A stretch of DNA of 64,000 nucleotides, taken from NCBI RefSeq assembly GCF_002563635.1, contig NZ_PDIZ01000001.1:2604001-2668000 (forward strand). Direction: 5' to 3'. Both the position numbers and the translations under genes were made by a program. Below the pieces are notes generated by a model, which saw only the letters and a list, made by a program, of their open reading frames with translations, was not told the DNA's origin and made no database searches. This DNA is from Bacillus sp. es.036. GTDB lineage: Bacteria; Bacillota; Bacilli; Bacillales; Guptibacillaceae. Positions 57,610 through 64,000 of this stretch are shown here, piece by piece. Numbering within the stretch: position 1 is the stretch's first letter; each line of letters opens with the position of its first letter.

Positions 57610-58320
57610 TTACTCTTCCGCTTCGGCATCCGTATCTCCTTGCGTCGAGTAGAATTCCTTCCTCAAGTAGATTTTTTCAATCAAGGCTTTCTCTCCACCA
57701 TCTTCTGTACCATAGATTGTGACGTCTGAGAAACCTTCGATAAGGTAGAGCGTAACAGGCGTTTCAAATGGATTTGAACCTTTACGTAGCTCTTCTACCT
57801 CAAACCCCAAACTAGCAAGCAACAATCGATTATCTTCTAAGTATTGTAACCCTTCAGGAAAGTATGTCATTGAAATAGCGATATTATCCTTAAATAGTAC
57901 TTCTCCGTTTTCAAACGTCATTTTCAGTGGGTCCTTTTCATCTACCTCAATGTTCTTAGGAAATTGAGAAACAAATTCTTCTCTGGATAAACCGAGCAAG
58001 GATTTTGCATCGACAATGAACTCAATCGAAGCAGGATCAAAGTCAATCTCTTCTTCAATCTGTGCTTCCTCTTCTTTTACCGCCTCAGGCGCTTCATCTT
58101 CATCTTTCTCCGCCTGTTCTGTCGTTTTATTGTCGGCAGTGCTCGATTCACCTGATGAAGAATCGACGAAAGCCGGAATGCCCCATACAACAATGTATAA
58201 AAGAAGCCAGAAACCAGCAAAAACTGCCGCTCTTTTCCTCGAAGATGTTACGAAGGGTTTGACTATGTTAGCGGCCATCAGCAAAAATGCGATAATTACC
58301 ACTGCTTTCAAAAAATCCAT
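57610..58320 (-). CDS. Membrane-anchored hypothetical protein with acidic linker
   Basis: 236 residues: two N-terminal helices (about 5-22, 32-50), a Glu-rich linker (QAEKDEDEAPEAVKEEEAQI) and a C-terminal domain (about 105-225; KSLLGLSREEFVSQFP) on the outer or inner face. No family recognised. GAGGTGAAGG precedes the ATG. Confidence 0.7.
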   Translation of the reverse strand: MDFLKAVVIIAFLLMAANIVKPFVTSSRKRAAVFAGFWLLLYIVVWGIPAFVDSSSGESSTADNKTTEQAEKDEDEAPEAVKEEEAQIEEEIDFDPASIEFIVDAKSLLGLSREEFVSQFPKNIEVDEKDPLKMTFENGEVLFKDNIAISMTYFPEGLQYLEDNRLLLASLGFEVEELRKGSNPFETPVTLYLIEGFSDVTIYGTEDGGEKALIEKIYLRKEFYSTQGDTDAEAEE

Positions 58321-58489
58321 GTTCCTTCACCTCACTATTAACTATAGAACCAATCGTTTCCCAAATACAATAGATTCTTCTTTAACTACAAAAACTTTTT
58401 CATGAGAATGAATTATTGGTAAAAAGAAGGAAAACCGTTCATTCTATCTAACTACAAAAGAGTAGTTATCATGAATAAGGAGGTTAATC

Positions 58490-59074
58490 ATGAAAGCCGA
58501 TCGCTACGTTAACTTAACCGTTAAAAACTATCAGTCTGTTCGCAACGCTATTCAAACGGGTGATCTACTCCTTTGTAGCGGATCTTATCCTGTTAGTAAA
58601 ATCATTCAAAATGTATCCAATTCGAAATTCAGTCACGTCGCCCTCTTATTTCATTGGATGGACCGCTTAATGTTGCTTGAAAGTGTTGAAAGCTTTGGGG
58701 TCCGAATGGTTCCTCTCTCTCATTATTTTAATGATTATCGTAATTCTGGTCAGCCTTATAAAGGAAAACTGTATCTCATTCGCCATAACCAGGTAAAAGG
58801 CTTAGACGACATCAAACGAAATGCGATGTTAAGAAGAGGCGCCGATTTAACAGGGAAATTCTATGATATTGAAGAAATTCTTAAAATACTTGCTAGCGTC
58901 GTTATTGACGACCTGGAATCTATTCCAAATGATAAATACATTTGTTCCGAGTTTATCCAAGAATGCTACCAAAAAGCAGGGATCTCGTTCCCAGACGATG
59001 GTCGTGGATTCATTTATCCAGAGCATATTGCAAGTAATCCGGATGTGCGACCACTCTTCGAACTTGTCCCTTAA
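58490..59074 (+). CDS. YiiX/YebB-type permuted NlpC/P60-like cysteine hydrolase
   Basis: 194 residues with the circularly permuted papain-like order: IQTGDLLLCSGSYPVSKI, His in NSKFSHVALLF, then C-terminal Cys in KYICSEFIQECYQKAG. The family hydrolyses peptide or amide bonds, in some cases in wall or lipid substrates. No signal peptide. GGAGG precedes the ATG. Confidence 0.82.
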   Translation: MKADRYVNLTVKNYQSVRNAIQTGDLLLCSGSYPVSKIIQNVSNSKFSHVALLFHWMDRLMLLESVESFGVRMVPLSHYFNDYRNSGQPYKGKLYLIRHNQVKGLDDIKRNAMLRRGADLTGKFYDIEEILKILASVVIDDLESIPNDKYICSEFIQECYQKAGISFPDDGRGFIYPEHIASNPDVRPLFELVP

Positions 59075-59175
59075 AACCCATTTTCATAAATCCCCTCGCA
59101 TTTCTATGGTTTGTCCAGACAAAACCATTCGGGATAAATATACTATTATTATCCAACTGTAATGGAGGGAGCATC

Positions 59176-60555
59176 ATGACATTAATTGTCATTGATCCAG
59201 GGCACGGCGGTTCAGATCCGGGTGCTACGTATAAAAACTTTCAAGAAAAAAATTTTAACCTAGCAATTTCTCGTATGGTGAGAGATCGTCTTGTTTCGAA
59301 GTACGAAGTTGATGTGGTATTAACGCGCGATAGGGATAAAACACTTTCACTAAAACAAAGAACTGATCTTTCAAATGCAATAAAGGCAGATTTCTTCCTA
59401 AGTATTCACAATAACGCATCTGGTGGAAGTGGATTTGAAACATTTATTTTTAATGGGACTGTCCCAAATGAGACGGTGCAACTTCAAACGAGCATTCACA
59501 ATCGAATCGCTAAAGATATTTTAAAGAAATACAACATACTGGACCGTGGTAAGAAACGAGCAAATTTTCACGTGTTGCGTGAAACGAAGATGAACGCTTT
59601 ACTTATTGAAGTTCTCTTTATTGATAATGAAAAAGACCTTAACCTTCTAACAAATCCTGCGTTTATCATGGATGTATCGACAGTTCTTGGGGACGCTACG
59701 GCTGAAACCTTGAAACTTCCATTAAAGGCCAAGCCGATTGAGGGTACATTGTATAAAGTGATTGCCGGATCCTTTAGTGATCGAGAAAATGCTGAAATCC
59801 ATCTTGCTAAACTAATTCAAAACGGGTTTGGTGCATTTATTTCAACAACAGTCATTGACAAGAAAACATTTTATCGCGTTCAGACAGGCGCCTTCAGTGA
59901 AAAAGAAAATGCTGAAGCCTTAGTTGAAAAACTAACTAAAGCAGGATTTGACTCCTTTATTCTCATTGAAGGAGATGCGCCTCCATCTCCACCTCCTCCT
60001 GTGCCAGACAAAGGCTACAAAATCCAGGGAGATGGTGTATTAACAGCCAAACAAATGGATGCTTACGCAAGAAGCATTAATCCAGGTGCACCTGATTTAG
60101 CTGAACTGTATTTGTCACATAGTAAAAAGTACAACATTCGAGGCGATATCGCTTATGCGCAGGCGCTTCATGAAACAAACTTTTTCCGTTTTACAGGCGA
60201 CGTGAAGCCTGAGCAAAATAACTTTGCTGGAATCGGTGCAACTGGGGGAGGAGCTCGTGGCGCAACTTTTCCTAATGCATCAACTGGCGTTCTCGCTCAC
60301 ATTCAACACCTTTTTGCTTATGCGTCGAAGTCACCACTTCCTGCTTTTGACCAAAAAGTGGATCCGCGCTTTGACCTCGTAACACGAGGCTCCGCAACAA
60401 CGTGGCAAGCATTGAATGGAAAATGGGCTGTTCCGGGAACAACCTACGGTCAACTCATTCTCTCATTGTACAAAAAAATGGTGGAATCTGCTCTAAAAGC
60501 AGTTGAAAAAGAGCGTAACATTCTGAAGACTACAATCAAAAACCTGGAAATTTAA
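59176..60555 (+). CDS. CwlC-like N-acetylmuramoyl-L-alanine amidase fused to a glucosaminidase-like domain
   Basis: 459 residues. The amidase_3 domain (about 1-175) has Zn motifs VIDPGHGGSDPGA and LSIHNNASGGSGFETF, and FHVLRETKMNALLIEVLF; two SPOR-type repeats (about 190-265: KVIAGSFSDRENAEIHLAKL and RVQTGAFSEKENAEALVEKL); a proline linker (APPSPPPPVPDK); then a glucosaminidase-type lysozyme domain (about 285-445; YNIRGDIAYAQALHETNFFR). No signal peptide, as in CwlC, which lyses the mother-cell wall after sporulation. GGAGGGAG precedes the ATG. Confidence 0.9.
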   Translation: MTLIVIDPGHGGSDPGATYKNFQEKNFNLAISRMVRDRLVSKYEVDVVLTRDRDKTLSLKQRTDLSNAIKADFFLSIHNNASGGSGFETFIFNGTVPNETVQLQTSIHNRIAKDILKKYNILDRGKKRANFHVLRETKMNALLIEVLFIDNEKDLNLLTNPAFIMDVSTVLGDATAETLKLPLKAKPIEGTLYKVIAGSFSDRENAEIHLAKLIQNGFGAFISTTVIDKKTFYRVQTGAFSEKENAEALVEKLTKAGFDSFILIEGDAPPSPPPPVPDKGYKIQGDGVLTAKQMDAYARSINPGAPDLAELYLSHSKKYNIRGDIAYAQALHETNFFRFTGDVKPEQNNFAGIGATGGGARGATFPNASTGVLAHIQHLFAYASKSPLPAFDQKVDPRFDLVTRGSATTWQALNGKWAVPGTTYGQLILSLYKKMVESALKAVEKERNILKTTIKNLEI

Positions 60556-60560
60556 TAACC

Positions 60561-60598
60561 AAAAGAAAGAGCGCTTCCTTTTCGGAACGCTCTTTTTA
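60561..60598. terminator. Bidirectional intrinsic terminator
   Basis: AAGAAAGAGCGCTTCC-ttttc-GGAACGCTCTTTTT, shared by the amidase and the convergent PAS-STAS gene. Confidence 0.85.
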
Positions 60599-61330
60599 TC
60601 TACTATTTTTATATGTCGAAAGAGCTGCCTGTACGTGAGGATGATAGGTTGTTTTTATGTAATCCGTACCTGATGACACCCACCTTAGTGCAGTCTCAGG
60701 CCTAACGCCAGTAATCATAATGTCCACCCCAAGCAGATTTAACGCACCGCAAAGCTTTGCAATCATCTCTGTAAAGTCGTCATTTAAATATGTAATAGAT
60801 GATAAGTCCATAATAAGCGTATTGACCTTCATGTCCGCTACTTTTTGAAGTCCGATATCAAGTAGATAATGAAAGCCCACTTCTTCCACGACAGGTTGAA
60901 TCGGTAACAGTCCAAGTTGATCCATGAGCGGAATAACGTTCACGGCCATATCTTCCATTCTTTCAATCAACTCTTCTTGCTTTTGATAAACGTGTGTCAT
61001 ATCTCGAAATTCCACCATTGCGCCATACATTTTGTTCGAATCCATTAACGCCTTCGTCTGGACGGTTAAATACATATTGAACTTCCCCCATTGGTAGGGC
61101 ATAGCTTCAATAAAATATTCTTGTCCTGTTTGAACCGTTCGCTCCACATGACGCACTTCTTCTGGAGCCATGGGAAAGATATCGTACACACTTTCACCTA
61201 ATATCTCGTTCCGATTCACTTTTAAAATCTTCTCCCCCACTTCATTCACCTGAATTACACGATAATCCAGATCAATCGCCAGAACGCCACATGATAAATG
61301 ATTCATTATATGATCCTGCAATTTACTCAA
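60596..61330 (-). CDS. PAS-STAS domain protein (RsbR-like)
   Basis: 244 residues: PAS domain (about 8-115; CGVLAIDLDYRVIQVNEVGE) and STAS domain (about 135-240; LIMDLSSITYLNDDFTEMI), the arrangement of RsbR-type co-antagonists of the sigma-B stressosome and of blue-light or redox regulators. It has Ser/Thr near the STAS phosphorylation position. TTG start with AGGAGTG upstream. Its signal is unknown. Confidence 0.85.
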   Translation of the reverse strand: MSKLQDHIMNHLSCGVLAIDLDYRVIQVNEVGEKILKVNRNEILGESVYDIFPMAPEEVRHVERTVQTGQEYFIEAMPYQWGKFNMYLTVQTKALMDSNKMYGAMVEFRDMTHVYQKQEELIERMEDMAVNVIPLMDQLGLLPIQPVVEEVGFHYLLDIGLQKVADMKVNTLIMDLSSITYLNDDFTEMIAKLCGALNLLGVDIMITGVRPETALRWVSSGTDYIKTTYHPHVQAALSTYKNSR

Positions 61331-61536
61331 TTCATCACTCCTATTAATTTCTTCTCATGATTGATAAGGAGAGTGCATCAACCTATATCCTCTTTTGGCT
61401 CTTGTTCAGCTATGTGCCTACTCTTGCATCATTCATTCTAAATTATACTTTCTACATTTAAACGCATATCCCTGTTTCTTCAAATGAAACATTTTTTCAT
61501 TTAAAGATAATGCTTGACGAGGAATTTCTTCAGAAC

Positions 61537-61567
61537 TAAAAAACTGCCGAAATCGGCAGTTTTTTAG
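61537..61567 (-). terminator. Intrinsic terminator
   Basis: Minus strand AAAACTGCCGATTTCGGCAGTTTTTT, overlapping the yuiH stop region. Confidence 0.85.
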
Positions 61568-62160
61568 TCCCATGCAAAGCGCTGTTCTTTCCACGGATCT
61601 CCATACATATGATAACCATTTCGCTCCCAAAATCCCTGCTGGTTTTCCGAACGAAATTTAATGGCACGGATCCACTTTGCGCTTTTCCAAAAATACAGAT
61701 GTGGAATAACTAGCCTAAATGGATATCCGTGTTCTGGGGTTAACACTTCTCCGTTATGTTTGTAGGCAAGTAAACTTGTTTCGGCAAGAAAGTCCTCAAT
61801 CGGAAGGTTCGTTGTCCATCCTTCTTCTGCTTCGACCATAACAAATTTTGCTTCCTTTCGAATCCCTACATGCTCCGCAATAGTCCTTGTAGCAATCCCT
61901 TCCCACACATTATCAAATTTAGACCATCCTGTTACACAATGGATGTCATTTTTTTTTGATGCTTCGGGTAACGTAAGTAACTCCTGAAACGAAAACACAG
62001 TAGGACGATCCACTAGTCCTCCTATTCTTAAGTCCCAATTAGACAAATCTTTCTCATAATACGGAACGTTACCAACGTGAAGAACAGGCCATCCCGTCGT
62101 GACGCGCTGATTAGGCGGTGTGCGATCACTGTTCTGTTCCTTTTCTTTTCCAAAGTACAT
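61564..62160 (-). CDS. yuiH: Sulfite-oxidase-like molybdopterin oxidoreductase (YuiH)
   Basis: 198 residues from MYFGKEKEQNSDRTPPNQ (ATG 62158-62160 with AAGAGGTG upstream). Molybdopterin-binding domain motifs: WDLRIGGLVDRPTVFSF, DIHCVTGWSKFDNVWEG (Cys ligand of Mo) and LTPEHGYPFRLVIPHLYFW. Probably reduces or oxidises small substrates. Nearby modAB suggests shared molybdenum use. Confidence 0.9.
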   Translation of the reverse strand: MYFGKEKEQNSDRTPPNQRVTTGWPVLHVGNVPYYEKDLSNWDLRIGGLVDRPTVFSFQELLTLPEASKKNDIHCVTGWSKFDNVWEGIATRTIAEHVGIRKEAKFVMVEAEEGWTTNLPIEDFLAETSLLAYKHNGEVLTPEHGYPFRLVIPHLYFWKSAKWIRAIKFRSENQQGFWERNGYHMYGDPWKEQRFAWD

Positions 62161-62250
62161 GCTGCACCTCTTTTCAACTTCTTTTCTATTAGTGTAACAG
62201 AATGTCTCCATTCACTTTTATAGAATGCACCATAATAGGGAGTATGATCG

Positions 62251-62282
62251 AAAAAAACACGAAGATCGCTCTCCGTGTTTTC
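62251..62282 (-). terminator. Intrinsic terminator
   Basis: Minus strand AAAACACG...CGTGTTTTTTT after the antiporter gene. Confidence 0.7.
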
Positions 62283-62286
62283 TTAC

Positions 62287-63609
62287 TTAAAATATCATCG
62301 CGGCTATCCAGCCAAATAGGATGAGTGGAATGTTGTAGTGTAAAAACGTTGGCACTACTGTGTCCCATATGTGATTATGTTGGCCGTCGGCGTTTAATCC
62401 TGACGTTGGTCCAAGTGTACTATCAGATGCAGGAGAACCAGCGTCACCGAGTGCGGCAGCTGTTCCTACAAGCGCAATCGTTGCCATCGGGCTAAACCCA
62501 AGTTCCATTGCGAGTGGAACGTAAATCGCTGCGATGATTGGAATCGTGGAGAACGATGACCCGATCCCCATTGTAATAAACAGTCCAACGATTAACATCA
62601 GAAGTGCAGCTAAGGCTTTATTGTCTCCAATTAATCCTGACGCCTGTGTCACAAGAGATTCAACTTCTCCCGTTTGTCTTAACACTTCAGCAAAACCATT
62701 CGCAGCAAGCATGACAAATCCGATAAACGCCATCATTTTCATTCCGTCAGTTAAAATGGCCTCTGACTCGGATAAGCGGATACTTCCTGTTACGTAAAGG
62801 ACGATAATTCCTGATAGCGCGCCAAGGATCATGGACTCAGTTGGTATTTGAACGGCTAGTGTCACAAGAACAGCGATAGCCGCAAAGATGATCGACCTTT
62901 TTGAATAGGTATATGTTTCAGGTGAATCCTCCTGAGCAATGGAAAGCTGTTTATACGTTCTAGGCTTGCGGTACGAAACGAATACAGCAATTACGAGACC
63001 TACAACAAGGCCAGATATTGGCAAAAGCATCGCCGTTGGAATCGAAGAGAGTTCAATATCCATCCCGCTATCCGCCATATTTGACTGAAGGATTTCATGA
63101 AATATTTTCCCAAATCCAGCAGGCAAAAGAATATATGGTGCAGTTAAACCAAATGTTAGTACGGCTGCAACGGCCCGACGATCCAGTCCAAGTTCATTTA
63201 AGACTTGAAGAATGGGTGGAATCAGAATCGGGATGAAGGCAATGTGAACAGGAACAAGGTTTTGTGAGAAACAAGAAATCAAGAGAATGATAAAAAGAAT
63301 AAGTACTTTTGCGAGCCCTTTCTTCCGATCGCCGCCCTGACGATTAACGAGTTTTAACGCACGTTCTACGATTAATTCAGGTAGTCCGGTGCGAGTAAGA
63401 CCAACGGCAAAGCTTCCAAGTAATGCATAGCTCAATGCAACGGTAGCTCCGCCTCCAAGCCCAGAACTAAACGCTGTAATGGTATCATCAAGAGATAAAC
63501 CTCCAAGTAGACCACCAGCGATTGCGCCGACAACAAGAGCGACGACAACATGTATACGAAATAGGCTAAGGCCTAGCATAATTAAAACAGCAAGAATAAC
63601 GGCATTCAT
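62287..63609 (-). CDS. Na+/H+ antiporter family protein (YuiF/NhaC-like)
   Basis: 440 residues from [17 protein letters not shown] (ATG 63607-63609, AAAGGTTG upstream). About eleven transmembrane helices; conserved segments [17 protein letters not shown] and [18 protein letters not shown]. Likely exchanges Na+ (or amino acids) for protons. Position matches yuiF of B. subtilis. Confidence 0.9.
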   Translation of the reverse strand: MNAVILAVLIMLGLSLFRIHVVVALVVGAIAGGLLGGLSLDDTITAFSSGLGGGATVALSYALLGSFAVGLTRTGLPELIVERALKLVNRQGGDRKKGLAKVLILFIILLISCFSQNLVPVHIAFIPILIPPILQVLNELGLDRRAVAAVLTFGLTAPYILLPAGFGKIFHEILQSNMADSGMDIELSSIPTAMLLPISGLVVGLVIAVFVSYRKPRTYKQLSIAQEDSPETYTYSKRSIIFAAIAVLVTLAVQIPTESMILGALSGIIVLYVTGSIRLSESEAILTDGMKMMAFIGFVMLAANGFAEVLRQTGEVESLVTQASGLIGDNKALAALLMLIVGLFITMGIGSSFSTIPIIAAIYVPLAMELGFSPMATIALVGTAAALGDAGSPASDSTLGPTSGLNADGQHNHIWDTVVPTFLHYNIPLILFGWIAAMIF

Positions 63610-63905
63610 CGTGCAACAACCTTTCAACAAATCCTTTAGTTTGGTAAATCACTAATAAGTTAACACGAAAGAGTTTTTGTGTCAATGGAAGACGTTGCCG
63701 TTTGTAGCTGAACGCCAACTACAAATACAGTGTCATATGGTATAATAAACTGATCATTTACATATCAAAAGGCTTGTTTATCTCGCATTAAACAGTCCAA
63801 TTCACACCTTAGTCAGCCTCTTTTTCACCATTCGTTCGATTTAACTTCTAATTCTTCGGGTACACCATTCATAGGAATCATGTAGAAAGGAAGATGTTGT
63901 CACTC
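63610..63905. other. Divergent promoter region
   Basis: Lies between the antiporter and yuiD-like genes. No other feature is seen. Confidence 0.5.
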
Positions 63906-64000
63906 ATGGATATTTTGTTAAACTTTCCGCTCTGGGCAGCGCTATTCGGTGTTGTGTTTGCGCAGTTCTTAAAAGTACCGATCTACTTTATTGCTACAAA
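63906..64000 (+). CDS. yuiD: YuiD-like divergent PAP2 family protein, 3'-truncated by window edge
   Basis: ATG 63906-63908 with AAAGGAAG upstream; the visible start MDILLNFPLWAALFGVVFAQ followed by FLKVPIYFIAT matches DUF212/divergent PAP2 proteins such as B. subtilis YuiD. Integral membrane protein. The rest lies outside the window. Confidence 0.8.
   Translation, partial: MDILLNFPLWAALFGVVFAQFLKVPIYFIAT

Noticed and set aside
61433-61630. Minus-strand frame overlapping yuiH
   Set aside because: Reads through the yuiH terminator and has no start site of its own.

Overview
The window is from a low-GC Gram-positive spore-former of the Bacillaceae. The right part (about 40.3-64 kb) carries a chromosomal neighbourhood matching the Bacillus subtilis yug/yui region: a yugO-type K+ channel, yugN, pgi, a yugJ/yugK-type alcohol dehydrogenase, a DUF378 (yuzA-like) gene, the S1-domain gene yugI, yuiH, a yuiF-type antiporter and the start of yuiD. 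It also carries liaFSR, modAB and a CwlC-like amidase. The species cannot be named from the sequence alone.

Left part (1-40.25 kb): an AT-rich accessory island. Its right end is marked by a phage-type tyrosine recombinase (38959-40185) lying next to the 3' end of a tRNA-Ala(GGC) gene (40252-40324). A SpoIISA/SpoIISB/SpoIISC-like toxin-antitoxin locus (36829-38187), a helicase remnant and a complete group II intron (about 33636-36345) lie just inside this end. The left end of the island is outside the window.

Most of the island (about 0.7-36.4 kb) is an array of unrelated small genes and short operons. Nearly all are on the minus strand, and each is followed, just past its stop codon, by a repeat whose plus-strand core reads GCTCCGA(G/T)-N(8-10)-GAA. 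I count 27 clear copies, 3 degenerate copies and one half element. Many copies sit in a larger imperfect palindrome of about 95 nt whose inner stem is GGAGCTTATCT/AGATAAGCTCC and whose outer arms are CAATCT/AGATTG. This gene-plus-recombination-like-site layout resembles an integron cassette array, but I see no integron integrase. Cargo includes a trypsin-like peptidase, DUF1349, GrpB, ASCH, NUDIX, DUF4269, a CxxC zinc-ribbon protein and many 40-90 residue membrane proteins. Larger units are five ECF sigma factors with membrane-anchored partners (one with a class B penicillin-binding protein), an ABC exporter/two-component/YxeA/VanZ operon, and a fused peptide-type ABC permease.

The island therefore looks like a site-specifically integrated element that gathers single-promoter gene units, many of them for envelope-stress sensing and antibiotic response, punctuated by one repeat family. 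The core region to the right is ordinary apart from a cluster of three perfect hairpins upstream of pgi, an FNR-like operator and a large inverted repeat between adh and the DUF378 gene. Family names given as DUF numbers are recalled from memory, not searched.
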